A stretch of DNA of 64,000 bases from Paraburkholderia dioscoreae (GTDB taxonomy: Bacteria > Pseudomonadota > Gammaproteobacteria > Burkholderiales > Burkholderiaceae): NCBI RefSeq assembly GCF_902459535.1, contig NZ_LR699553.1:1860001-1924000 (forward strand), in the 5' to 3' direction. Positions 36,034 to 43,923 of this stretch are shown in pieces. The position numbers and the translations under genes were made by a program. Under the pieces are notes generated by a model that was given only the letters and a program-made list of their open reading frames with translations, was not told the origin of the DNA and did no database searches. How positions within the stretch are numbered: position 1 is the first letter of the stretch; the number at the start of each line of letters is the position of its first letter.

Positions 36034-36372
36034 ATGCGGTTGCCCGCTTATGCATTGCTAGGCATCGCCATCGTGGCCGAAGTGATTGCAACTTCCGCGA
36101 TGCGCGCGTCGGACGGTTTCTCGCGGTTGCTGCCTTCAGCGGTGGTGGTGCTCGGCTATGGCGTGGCGTTCTATTGCCTGTCGCTGACGCTCAGGAGTAT
36201 TCCGGTCGGCATCGTCTATGCGGTATGGTCCGGCGCCGGCATCGTGCTGATCACGCTGGTCGCGGTGGTGTTGTACCGGCAGGTGCCCGACGTGCCGGCC
36301 ATTATCGGCCTCGGGCTGATCATTGCCGGCGTCGCCGTGCTGAACATGTTCTCGAAGATGCAGGCGCACTGA
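36034..36372 (+). CDS. SMR family multidrug efflux transporter (EmrE type)
   Basis: A 112-residue inner-membrane small multidrug resistance protein with four membrane segments. Segment 1 (AYALLGIAIVAEVIATSAMR) carries the membrane-embedded Glu used for proton and drug binding, at AEVIAT. The conserved VYAVWSGAGIVLI and QVPDVPAIIGLGLIIAGVAVLN follow. AAGG lies ahead of the ATG. It would export cationic compounds by proton antiport. Confidence 0.95.
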   Translation: MRLPAYALLGIAIVAEVIATSAMRASDGFSRLLPSAVVVLGYGVAFYCLSLTLRSIPVGIVYAVWSGAGIVLITLVAVVLYRQVPDVPAIIGLGLIIAGVAVLNMFSKMQAH

Positions 36373-36411
36373 GCACTCGCGCCGACCCACGAGCTTCGGG
36401 TTCGCTTCTTC

Positions 36412-36801
36412 TTATTTGCAGCGCACGATCATCGAACGGTTCTTCACGTTGGCCGAGACGACGTTCGTGACGCTGCCGCCCGCCGTGCCGCCTTCGTCAT
36501 TGTCTTTCGACACGATGTCATAGCCCGTCGCGCCGCATGCCTTGCCGGCCTGCACGTAGCACGAGGCCCAGCTGGAAGCGGCGTCGGCGCCGCTGCAATT
36601 CACGGCGAAACCGGTCTGGCCGTTCGGCAGGTTGATCAGCGACGTGGTGTTCGACGATGCGCAGCCGGCGAGGCCCACGCCCAACAGCACGGCGGCGGGA
36701 AGGGCGGCCGCGAGCGACGTCCGGCGAACCAGCGCAAGCGCCGCACGGGTTCGGAGGCGGTCGAGGCGGCCGGCGCGGCGCAGTTGCGTCATGAAATGCA
36801 T
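36412..36801 (-). CDS. Predicted lipoprotein, unknown function
   Basis: A 129-residue protein with a signal peptide and lipobox LAGC near residue 47 (AAVLLGVGLAGC), so it would be lipidated and membrane-attached. The mature part is about 80 residues and contains further Cys residues (NCSGADAASSWASCYVQAG, then KACGATGYD, and a final VRC) that could form disulfides. AAGGAA lies upstream. I do not recognise the family beyond hypothetical Burkholderia lipoproteins. Confidence 0.8.
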   Translation of the reverse strand: MHFMTQLRRAGRLDRLRTRAALALVRRTSLAAALPAAVLLGVGLAGCASSNTTSLINLPNGQTGFAVNCSGADAASSWASCYVQAGKACGATGYDIVSKDNDEGGTAGGSVTNVVSANVKNRSMIVRCK

Positions 36802-36876
36802 CGTGATGTTTCCTTTCAGATTGAGATGTTCGGGCGTGTCGCGCCAACCGGGCGCGGCTGTTGATTCACGGCGATC

Positions 36877-37068
36877 TCAGGGCGTTTCGATCGTAATGCC
36901 CGCCGCACTGACCAGCCGACGGCTTTCGGCGCCTTTCTCGGTGGCCGCGTCTTCCCAGATGCTGATGGCTTTCGGAATGTCGATGCCGTGGCTTTCGGCG
37001 TAGGCAAACCATTTGTTCGCCGCATCCGGTTCGGGCAGTTCGTGGTTTTGCAGAAAATATTTTCCCAT
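36877..37068 (-). CDS. Small hypothetical protein
   Basis: A 63-residue soluble protein starting MGKYFLQNHELPEPDAAN. I do not recognise a family, though the codon bias is in keeping with its neighbours. The start at 37068 is chosen since the upstream frame has no ribosome site. Downstream of it on the same strand lies the lipoprotein gene. Confidence 0.55.
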   Translation of the reverse strand: MGKYFLQNHELPEPDAANKWFAYAESHGIDIPKAISIWEDAATEKGAESRRLVSAAGITIETP

Positions 37069-37366
37069 ATTGCGCTCGCTGAACTGGAAAAGGCGTCGTG
37101 GCAGCAGCACGGATCGTGCCGATGATCCAGTTCGACCGGCGCGAGCCGAACAAGTGCGATCGAGAGATCGCGTTGCTGGCCGCTACAGAACTAATCGGCT
37201 CGCAAGGCGCCTTACATACTGGTTGGCTGCGGCGTGCCGACTTGCGTGCAACTCGGGCGGAGCATGTGCACCGTAGGGCCAACGGAGGTCGACGCAGACA
37301 GGCGTATCGGGCGCGGATCCACGCGGCGTCCGCTCATGAACTCGAATTGCAACGAGGAGAACGAAT

Positions 37367-37645
37367 ATGGCTGAACGGGTCAGCGGCCCTTATCGCGGTT
37401 ATTACATTAGCGCCGCCGCGCGCCTCGTACCGGCGGTCGACACACCGGCTACATCGGCCGGCGGCGCGAGCGGCACTTACGTCGGCTCGGTGAGTCTCGC
37501 TGAACATGGCCCGGACGATCCTCATCGGATGGAAACGCTGCTCGAACTCGGCGACGGGCAGCGCTTCGGCAGCGAAGAGGAGGCGCTCGTGTTCGTCGAG
37601 CAGGCGGCGCGCGATTACGTCGACCGCCTGCTGGGAGGCAGTTGA
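37367..37645 (+). CDS. Small hypothetical protein
   Basis: A 92-residue protein beginning MAERVSGPYRGYYI with the segment ETLLELGDGQRFGSEEEALVFVEQAARDYVDRLLG. No membrane segment. GAGGAG precedes the ATG. Its stop overlaps the start of the next gene (TGATG), so they are coupled. I do not recognise a function. Confidence 0.75.
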   Translation: MAERVSGPYRGYYISAAARLVPAVDTPATSAGGASGTYVGSVSLAEHGPDDPHRMETLLELGDGQRFGSEEEALVFVEQAARDYVDRLLGGS

Positions 37646-38106
37646 TGGCGGCGCGTCAAGGGGAAAAGGCCGTCGCCTGGAGCATCGACAAAACCGCCGA
37701 TGAAAGCGCCGCGGCAGGCTGGACCGCGGTCCGGCCGCGCGAGTACCATATCGACGTTGTCCGGGGCCGGCCGGTTCTCGCCGGCACCGGTTTCCTGTCG
37801 GATCTTTCTGATGAGGCGACCATGGAAATTCGGTTTCCCGCGGACGCGCCCGCTTACCGCGACTCCAATCTGACCGTTGTCTTTCCCGCGCTGGTGGACG
37901 GCGAGCCCGTGCCGTGCGCGATCTCGGTCGAAGCGCTCGAAGATCACTTCGGCGCCTATTCCGAAGACCTGGAAGGCTGGATGCGCGCGTTCGACGCCGG
38001 GCGTCGGCGCATCGAGGCGGTGGCGCGCGAGCACTTGCAGATCAGTAACGGCACGCCCGTGCTGCTGAAAAGCGGCCACTTTCCACCGGGCAACGTAGCC
38101 GGTTGA
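37645..38106 (+). CDS. DUF1488-like protein
   Basis: A 153-residue protein whose C-terminal 94 residues look like the DUF1488 family (MEIRFPADAPAYRDSNLTV, then PCAISVEALEDHFGA). The N-terminal 59 residues may be real, since GGGAGG precedes ATG 37645 and the upstream stop overlaps. The alternative is a start at 37822 (MEIRFP), preceded by GAGG, giving a 94-residue protein of the usual family length. Function unknown. Confidence 0.65.
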   Translation: MAARQGEKAVAWSIDKTADESAAAGWTAVRPREYHIDVVRGRPVLAGTGFLSDLSDEATMEIRFPADAPAYRDSNLTVVFPALVDGEPVPCAISVEALEDHFGAYSEDLEGWMRAFDAGRRRIEAVAREHLQISNGTPVLLKSGHFPPGNVAG

Positions 38107-38279
38107 TGACAACTGACCGTAATTGAGCGCGGCCGTTGGAACTGAGCGGACGGGGCGAGCCTGGGCGAGCTTTTATACATCGGCGCATACATCGGCGCAA
38201 AAGGCCGCTCGCTGGCCGGTAACGAGGCGCGAGCGCCGCTCATCGCACACTGGCGCGTCTGTCTTCTTCGCGCGCCCGA

Positions 38280-39278
38280 TCAAACCGCGTTCGCGGTGCT
38301 GCCGTTTGTTCCAGCCTTCGGCGCTGCCGCCTCGCGCGCGGCGTCGAAAGCATGGCGGATGCCTTCCTCGTAAGACGTCCTGGCGATCGGGCCGATCAGT
38401 TCCGTCAACGCCGAATCGTCGAGCACGACCGGTTCGGTCATCAGGTAGTTCATCTCCACCAGTTCCCGCATCAACGGATTGAACAGGCCGAGCAGGCGCA
38501 GCAGCGTCTTGCCGGCCACCATCAGCTTCGGTGCGCGGCCGGCCAGCGCGTAGGCCTGCCGCGCGACTTCGCGCTGCGTGATGGTGCCCGCGCCGGCAAG
38601 GTGCCACCAGCGCCCATACGCTGCGGGCGTGCGCGTGAGCTTTTCGACCACCGGCCCGACATCCGGCAGATAGATGAATTCATGCGGGACGTCCAGCGGG
38701 CCGATCATCTGCGCGCGCTTGCCGGTTGCGGCGCCTTCGAACACGCCGTTCAGCAGGCTGCGCTCGATGCATGGGCCGTAGAAGTCGGGCAGACGCAACA
38801 CGAGGGTCGAGAGGCCGTCCCGTCCGTGCGCCGCCAATACCAGATTTTCCTGCGCGAGCCGCATCCGGCCTTTGAACGTGTGCGGCTCGCGCGGATGCTT
38901 TTCGCTGATCGGATTGCCCTGCGCGCGGCCGTACGGATACACCGTGCCGATCAGAATGAAACGCTCGACGCCCGCCGCCGTGACGCCGGCGAGGGTTCGC
39001 TCCATCAGCGGCGGGTGCGCGGCAAACTGATCGTAGGGCACGCCGACCAGATAGATCACAGTCTGCAGACCCTCTGCCGCCGCGCGGATCGAAGCGGGGT
39101 CGTCCGGATTCCACGTGACGATCTCCGCGCGCGGGTCGCGGCCGAACGCGGCCTCCAGCGGCCCGCGCGAACGGCCGACGGCCCGGTAGTCGCGGCCCGC
39201 AGCGCCGAGCGCCGCAGCAATGCTCTGACCGGCCGCGCCCGCGGCTCCGAATAAACCCACTTTGCCTGTGCCTTGCAT
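38280..39278 (-). CDS. NAD-dependent epimerase/dehydratase family protein
   Basis: A 332-residue extended SDR-like protein with a glycine-rich nucleotide motif at the N-terminus (KVGLFGAAGAAGQSI) and VIYLVGVPYDQF, then FILIGTVYPYGRAQ with a Tyr and a downstream RLAQENLV region that may hold the catalytic pair. Later residues include HEFIYLPDVGPVVEKL. GAGGAG precedes the ATG. It diverges from a TetR regulator across a palindromic operator, the standard arrangement for a regulator's target gene. Substrate unknown. Confidence 0.88.
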   Translation of the reverse strand: MQGTGKVGLFGAAGAAGQSIAAALGAAGRDYRAVGRSRGPLEAAFGRDPRAEIVTWNPDDPASIRAAAEGLQTVIYLVGVPYDQFAAHPPLMERTLAGVTAAGVERFILIGTVYPYGRAQGNPISEKHPREPHTFKGRMRLAQENLVLAAHGRDGLSTLVLRLPDFYGPCIERSLLNGVFEGAATGKRAQMIGPLDVPHEFIYLPDVGPVVEKLTRTPAAYGRWWHLAGAGTITQREVARQAYALAGRAPKLMVAGKTLLRLLGLFNPLMRELVEMNYLMTEPVVLDDSALTELIGPIARTSYEEGIRHAFDAAREAAAPKAGTNGSTANAV

Positions 39279-39351
39279 GACGACTCCTCGAAGCGGCGCC
39301 GTATCGCGGCCGCATAAATGGACTAACGTTGTCTGACGGTTGAAAATTTAG

Positions 39352-39378
39352 TGAACACTGTTTAGTGAACGGTGTTCA
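39352..39378. promoter_or_regulatory. Palindromic operator between epimerase and TetR genes
   Basis: TGAACAC (39352-39358) and GTGTTCA (39372-39378) form a perfect 7-base inverted repeat around a 13-base centre. The half TTTAGTGAAC also recurs as a direct repeat. It sits between divergent genes 39278 (minus) and 39422 (plus), about 43 bases before the TetR start, where an autoregulatory TetR operator is expected. Confidence 0.65.
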
Positions 39379-39421
39379 GTTTAATTTGACTTTTCAGTTT
39401 GTCAACCCGAGAATGTTCGCC

Positions 39422-40357
39422 ATGGGAATCGCTGAACGAAAGAACCGCCAGAAACAGGCACTGCGCGAGCGCATCCTCGATGCCGCCCGCCGCATCGTGA
39501 TGCGCGAAGGCTTTGCCGCGCTCTCCATGCGCAAGATCGCCGACGCCATCGAATATTCACCGGCCACGCTCTACCTTCACTTTGCGAGTCGTGACGAGAT
39601 CGCGCAGGCGTTATGCGCGGAAGGCTATGCGCAACTGCTGGAGACATTCGTGCCGCTCGCGCGCCTTGCCGATCCGGCGGAGCGGCTCAAGGCGCTGGGG
39701 CGGGCTTACGTGGCGTTCGGCGTCGCGCATCCTGAAACGTACCGGCTGATCTTTATGGAAGATCCGAGCTATACCGGCGCGGCAATGGGCGGCGCGGCGA
39801 GAGGTGCGGGCAAGGACAAGGCGGCGCGGGACGAGGACTCCGGAATCGCGGCGGCGCAGGCGGCGAACGGTGAGGCGGCCGCGCCCGAGGACGACCCCGG
39901 CGAGGCCGCGTTGCACATCATGATCGCCGCGCTCGAAGAACTCAAAGCGGCTGGCGGGTTGCCGGCATCGACGGATCTGGCGGTGTGGGCCGAGGCATTC
40001 TGGGCGACCTTGCACGGCATCGTTGCACTGAATCTCACGTGTCCGGTATTTCCGGCTACATCGCTCGAGACTGTCGTGGCCGTCGCGCTGGATACCTGGC
40101 TGGGTGCGTCGCAGGCAACGGAAAACTCCGCGCGGTCGCGGAGCAGCGCGACTACCGGCGGCACGCGCAAGAAGAAATCTCCGCGCGCGAGCGCCGAGCC
40201 GCCGGCGAAGCTGGACCCGAAGTCGGAACCGAAGCCGGAACCGAAGCCGGAACCGCACCGCGAACCCGTCGCTCAGCCGTCGGGCAAGAAGCCGGCGCAA
40301 GCGGCAACGGCCGGTGTCGCCGCGCCCGCCGTTAGGCGCAAAGCCCCGAGTGCATGA
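39422..40357 (+). CDS. TetR family transcriptional regulator with Lys-Pro-Glu tail
   Basis: A 311-residue regulator with an N-terminal TetR helix-turn-helix (FAALSMRKIADAIEYSPATLYLHFASRDEIAQAL). The ligand domain carries an Ala/Gly/Glu-rich insertion (around residues 120-160), and the C-terminal tail after about residue 255 is low-complexity, with KPEPKPEP units and PSGKK. The protein is much longer than the usual 190-220 residues because of these two stretches. It diverges from an epimerase gene over a shared palindrome. Confidence 0.87.
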   Translation: MGIAERKNRQKQALRERILDAARRIVMREGFAALSMRKIADAIEYSPATLYLHFASRDEIAQALCAEGYAQLLETFVPLARLADPAERLKALGRAYVAFGVAHPETYRLIFMEDPSYTGAAMGGAARGAGKDKAARDEDSGIAAAQAANGEAAAPEDDPGEAALHIMIAALEELKAAGGLPASTDLAVWAEAFWATLHGIVALNLTCPVFPATSLETVVAVALDTWLGASQATENSARSRSSATTGGTRKKKSPRASAEPPAKLDPKSEPKPEPKPEPHREPVAQPSGKKPAQAATAGVAAPAVRRKAPSA

Positions 40358-40403
40358 TAACGTTCAATTCCACCTCACTTTGCGCCGTTGCGCTTAGCTC
40401 CCC

Positions 40404-41534
40404 ATGTCCATTTCCGCCTCGCCCGCCGTCAGCGACGAAGTCGCGACTTACGTAGCCAACCGCATCGGTTTCATCGAACTGGAAAGGCCGAAAGCGCTCA
40501 ACGCGCTGTCCACCGGCATGATTCGCGCAATCCACGCGGCGCTCGACCAGTGGCGTGAAAATCCCGATGTGCTCGCCGTCGTGATACGCAGCCAGCACCC
40601 GCGCGCGTTTTGCGCGGGCGGCGACGTCCGCTTTCTGTACGAGACGGCGCAACGCGGCGAGCATGACGCGCGCGACACGTTTTTTATCGAGGAATACCGG
40701 CTCAATCACGCGATCTTCACTTATCCGAAGCCGTATATCGCGTTGATGAACGGCGTCGTGATGGGCGGCGGCATGGGTATTTCGCAGGGCGCGCATCGCA
40801 CCGGCGGCCTGCGCGTCGTCACCGACTCGACCAGAATGGCCATGCCCGAAACCCGTATTGGACTCTTTCCCGATGTCGGCGCGAGCTGGTTTCTGGCCCG
40901 CACGCCCGGCGCGATCGGGCGCTATCTGTCCGTGACCGGCGAGACGATCGACGCGGCCGACGCGCTCTACGCGGGTCTGGCCGACACCTACATCGAGGAC
41001 GCGGCATTGCCCGCGCTCGTCGATACGCTGCGCAGCGAGCTGTTCGAGCGAGGCGCGGACGTGGTGGCGTGCATCGAACGTGAGGCGCTGGCGCACCAGG
41101 TCGTGCCGCGGCCCGAGGCGTCGTTGCTGGCGAACGCGCGTGCGCTGATCGACCGCCACTTCGCGTTACCCGATGTCGCGCGGATTCTCGCCTCGCTCGA
41201 GAGCGAGCGCAACGGCGAGGCCGCCGATTGGGCCGAACAGATGATCGGGATCTTGCGCGAACGTTCGCCGTTGTCGATGGCGGTGTCGCTGGAAGTGGTG
41301 ACGCGCGCCGAGGGTTCGATGGCGGACGTGCTGCGCTGCGACCTCGATCTGACGCGCTCGAGCTTTCTGCATGGCGACACGATCGAAGGGATTCGCGCGC
41401 GCATCATCGATAAGGACAACGCGCCGCGCTGGCGCTTTGCGCGCATTGAGGATGTGAATGCCGTTGAGGTCGAGAAGATGTTCGAGAGTCCGTGGCCGGC
41501 TAACGAACACCCGTTGCGGGATTTGCGCGGTTAG
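40404..41534 (+). CDS. Enoyl-CoA hydratase/isomerase family, 3-hydroxyisobutyryl-CoA hydrolase-like
   Basis: A 376-residue crotonase-superfamily enzyme. The oxyanion-hole stretch HPRAFCAGGDVRFLYETA, the GGGMG loop (MNGVVMGGGMGISQ) and the MPETRIGLFPDVGASWFL block with its catalytic Glu match 3-hydroxyisobutyryl-CoA hydrolases of valine degradation; the extra C-terminal 120 residues also fit. These enzymes hydrolyse the CoA thioester in the cytoplasm. It follows the TetR gene by 46 bases but no functional link is shown. Confidence 0.88.
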   Translation: MSISASPAVSDEVATYVANRIGFIELERPKALNALSTGMIRAIHAALDQWRENPDVLAVVIRSQHPRAFCAGGDVRFLYETAQRGEHDARDTFFIEEYRLNHAIFTYPKPYIALMNGVVMGGGMGISQGAHRTGGLRVVTDSTRMAMPETRIGLFPDVGASWFLARTPGAIGRYLSVTGETIDAADALYAGLADTYIEDAALPALVDTLRSELFERGADVVACIEREALAHQVVPRPEASLLANARALIDRHFALPDVARILASLESERNGEAADWAEQMIGILRERSPLSMAVSLEVVTRAEGSMADVLRCDLDLTRSSFLHGDTIEGIRARIIDKDNAPRWRFARIEDVNAVEVEKMFESPWPANEHPLRDLRG

Positions 41535-41576
41535 GCCCTAAGCCCGGAACAGCGGGAAACTATGCCGGCTTGGGAG

Positions 41577-41652
41577 CGGCGTAACGGCGTAGTGGTGCAG
41601 TGGCATAACGGTGCAGCGGCATAACGGCGTAATGGCGTAACGGCATGGCAGC
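41577..41652. repeat. Degenerate short tandem repeats
   Basis: A string of related units such as GTGCAGTGGCATAACG (41595-41610) followed by GTGCAGCGGCATAACG (41611-41626), one mismatch, with further GGCGTAAC-like units on both sides. It lies between two convergent genes and has no spacer structure of a CRISPR. Function unknown. Confidence 0.65.
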
Positions 41653-41668
41653 ATTGCGAACCATGTAA

Positions 41669-41687
41669 CGGCCGGTCAGACCGGCCG
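41669..41687. terminator. GC-rich hairpin between convergent genes
   Basis: CGGCCGGT (41669-41676) pairs perfectly with ACCGGCCG (41680-41687) across a CAG loop, between the ends of a plus-strand gene and a minus-strand gene. There is no T-run, so termination is likely only by position. Confidence 0.4.
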
Positions 41688-41701
41688 CTCACCGCTCGCT
41701 C

Positions 41702-42127
41702 CTATTCTTCCTCTTCGCTCGCCATGAACGCGCGCATGAACACCAGCGCGCCCCAGCCCCACATGGCATTCGCCGCGAAACCCACCGCGAGGCGCGGCAG
41801 CATGTTGCCGCTCGGCCAGATGCCGCGCAACGGATCGACGACGAACACACCCGCCGCCGTCAAGGCAATACCACCGAACACGAAGGCCGGCACCCACGGC
41901 GCACGCCGATGCGGCGCGACGCGCAGGAGCCAGGCCATCAGCACGGCCCAGAACGCGCTCCAGATCGCGTTGGCGATGAACTCAGGCAGCCCGAGCGGTA
42001 AAAACGGCGCGGTCGAAAAACCGCTTGGGTCGATCATCCCGGCTGCATGCAGCAGCGCCAGCGTCGATTCGTGGAAGAACAGGGAAGCCAGAAAACCGGC
42101 GACGAACGGCAGGATGAGTTTTTGCAT
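41702..42127 (-). CDS. Small hydrophobic membrane protein, unknown function
   Basis: A 141-residue predicted inner-membrane protein with about four hydrophobic segments: LILPFVAGFLASLFFHE, FIANAIWSAFWAVLMAWLL, WVPAFVFGGIALTAAGVFVV and the final AVGFAANAMWGWGALVFMRAF, ending in EEEE. The start at 42127 (MQKLILPF) follows GGCGGT; a longer frame upstream starts MAHVSN with a weaker site. Function not recognised. Confidence 0.72.
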   Translation of the reverse strand: MQKLILPFVAGFLASLFFHESTLALLHAAGMIDPSGFSTAPFLPLGLPEFIANAIWSAFWAVLMAWLLRVAPHRRAPWVPAFVFGGIALTAAGVFVVDPLRGIWPSGNMLPRLAVGFAANAMWGWGALVFMRAFMASEEEE

Positions 42128-42421
42128 GCATTGCACCGCCAGGGTACAGGCGGCGTGCTGTCGCGTGGCCTGCACCGGGTTATTGGAAACGTGCGCCATT
42201 ATATAGAGCGCCCCCCGAGCTGTCGCTTTACGCCAGGCTCCGGATAGGGCGCAAAACCTGGCGCGGCCGGCGTTTTCCCGCGAGGCGCACGCGCTTGCGC
42301 GCATGCATCACGCGCAAGATCCGTATGCTTTAGCGTCGGGCTAATCACGAAAGTGGAAAACCTAAGCTAAAAAAAATCGTTCAAAAGCGACAGCCCGATC
42401 CATAGACTGTTTCTCCATACA

Positions 42422-42440
42422 GACGGCGTTTGCCGCCGTC
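42422..42440 (+). promoter_or_regulatory. Hairpin in ssu leader region
   Basis: GACGGCG (42422-42428) pairs with CGCCGTC (42434-42440) across a TTTGC loop, followed by GCTGTTT. It lies about 50 bases upstream of the small frame at 42493. Whether it terminates or modulates transcription cannot be told from sequence. Confidence 0.35.
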
Positions 42441-42492
42441 GCTGTTTAATCGAGCGCATGACGCGCACGTTTGGTCGAGGGAAGCCGTCGCG

Positions 42493-42564
42493 ATGTCCTG
42501 CCTGATGCCGATCTTCACCCGCCACATGGCGCACGCGCGCCGGCGGGTCCGCTGCCGCCGCTAG
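42493..42564 (+). CDS. Possible 23-residue Cys-containing leader peptide of ssuDCB
   Basis: A short frame reading MSCLMPIFTRHMAHA and ending RRRVRCRR, with Cys at positions 3 and 21 and a GAGG before the ATG. It ends 143 bases before ssuD on the same strand. Cysteine-containing leader peptides that regulate sulfur genes by attenuation are known in other bacteria; here the idea is inference from position and the two Cys codons. It could also be a chance frame. Confidence 0.4.
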   Translation: MSCLMPIFTRHMAHARRRVRCRR

Positions 42565-42706
42565 CCAGCGCCGCTACCGCGTTTCTTCCGCCTCCTTGCG
42601 ATGCACCGCCCGGCTGCGTGCCGGATGGATGCGCGCGGCCGCGTGCGCGCCGGCACTCGACGCACCGTTTCCATTCAATCCAGTTTCGACCATGCAGGAG
42701 CAGCAA

Positions 42707-43867
42707 ATGAATGTGTTCTGGTTCATTCCGACTCACGGCGACAGCCGCTATCTCGGTACGTCCCAAGGCGCACGCGCAGCCGATTACGACTACTTCCAGC
42801 AGATCGCCGTCGCCGCCGATACGCTCGGCTACGAGGGCGTGCTGCTGCCGACGGGGCGCTCATGCGAGGATGCGTGGGTGGTCGCGTCGAGCCTGATCGC
42901 CGCGACCAAACGGCTGAAATTCCTGGTGGCGATTCGCCCGGGCATCTCGTCGCCGGGTCTGGCCGCGCGCATGGCGGCGACGTTCGACCGTCTGTCGAAC
43001 GGGCGTTTGCTGATCAACGTCGTGACCGGCGGCGATGCGGCGGAACTGGAAGGCGACGGCGTGTTCGTCGACCACGACACGCGCTATGAAATCACCGACG
43101 AATTCCTGCACATCTGGCGCAAGCTGCTCACCGCCGCGCATACCAACGACGCGATCGACTTCGAAGGCAAGCACCTGAGCTCGAAGGGCGGCAAGGCGTT
43201 GTATCCGCCCGTGCAGCACCCGCATCCGCCGCTGTGGTTCGGCGGTTCGTCGCCGGCCGCGCACGACATGGCGGGCGAGCATATCGACACCTATCTGACG
43301 TGGGGCGAGCCGCCGGCCGCAGTGGCGAAGAAGATCGCCGACATTCGCGCGCGCGCCGCGGCGCGTGGCCGCCAGATCAAGTTCGGGATTCGTCTGCACG
43401 TGATCGTGCGCGAGACCGAAGAAGAAGCGTGGGCCGCCGCCGACAAGCTGATCAGCAAGCTCGACGACGAAACCGTCGCGCGTGCCCAGGCCTCGTTCTC
43501 GAAGATGGACTCCGAAGGGCAACGCCGGATGGCCGCGCTGCACGGCGGCAAGCGCGGCGGCCGCGCGGAGCTCGAGGTTTATCCGCATCTGTGGGCGGGC
43601 GTGGGCCTCGTGCGCGGCGGCGCGGGCACGGCGCTGGTCGGCAACCCGGAACAGGTGGCGGCGCTCATGAAGGAATACACGGACCTCGGCATCGAGACCT
43701 TCATTCTGTCGGGTTATCCGCATCTGGAAGAGTCGTATCGCTTCGCCGAACTCGTGTTTCCGCTGCTGCCGAACCGACTGAACAAGGTTTCGAACGGGCC
43801 GCTGTCGGGTCCGTTCGGCGAGATCGTCGGCAACAACTATCTGCCGAAGGCGGCCAGTTCGAGCTGA
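42707..43867 (+). CDS. ssuD: FMNH2-dependent alkanesulfonate monooxygenase
   Basis: A 386-residue bacterial luciferase-like monooxygenase that releases sulfite from alkanesulfonates using FMNH2 and O2, giving sulfur in sulfate starvation. Features include MNVFWFIPTHGDSRYLG at the N-terminus, AADTLGYEGVLLPTGRSCEDAW with the active-site Cys, and RFAELVFPLLP at the end. AGGAG precedes the ATG. It is followed by ssuC and ssuB. The flavin reductase SsuE and binding protein SsuA are not next to it. Confidence 0.95.
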   Translation: MNVFWFIPTHGDSRYLGTSQGARAADYDYFQQIAVAADTLGYEGVLLPTGRSCEDAWVVASSLIAATKRLKFLVAIRPGISSPGLAARMAATFDRLSNGRLLINVVTGGDAAELEGDGVFVDHDTRYEITDEFLHIWRKLLTAAHTNDAIDFEGKHLSSKGGKALYPPVQHPHPPLWFGGSSPAAHDMAGEHIDTYLTWGEPPAAVAKKIADIRARAAARGRQIKFGIRLHVIVRETEEEAWAAADKLISKLDDETVARAQASFSKMDSEGQRRMAALHGGKRGGRAELEVYPHLWAGVGLVRGGAGTALVGNPEQVAALMKEYTDLGIETFILSGYPHLEESYRFAELVFPLLPNRLNKVSNGPLSGPFGEIVGNNYLPKAASSS

Positions 43868-43923
43868 GTGCAAGTGCTGCAAACGGCATGCACGATCATC
43901 GACAGGCAATAAGGAAGGCAAGC

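Larger units (their letters stand above)
42128..42706. other. ssu upstream region
   Basis: About 580 bases between a minus-strand gene and ssuD. It should contain the ssu promoter and CysB/SsuR-type sites. It holds a 7-base hairpin (GACGGCG 42422-42428 with CGCCGTC 42434-42440) and a small reading frame listed separately as a possible leader peptide. Confidence 0.55.

Noticed and set aside
38175..38198. Two perfect 12-bp copies of ATACATCGGCGC
   Set aside because: Just two copies outside any promoter feature; no function can be inferred.
41577..41652. Repeats as a CRISPR array
   Set aside because: Units are contiguous and degenerate, without regular spacers or cas genes.
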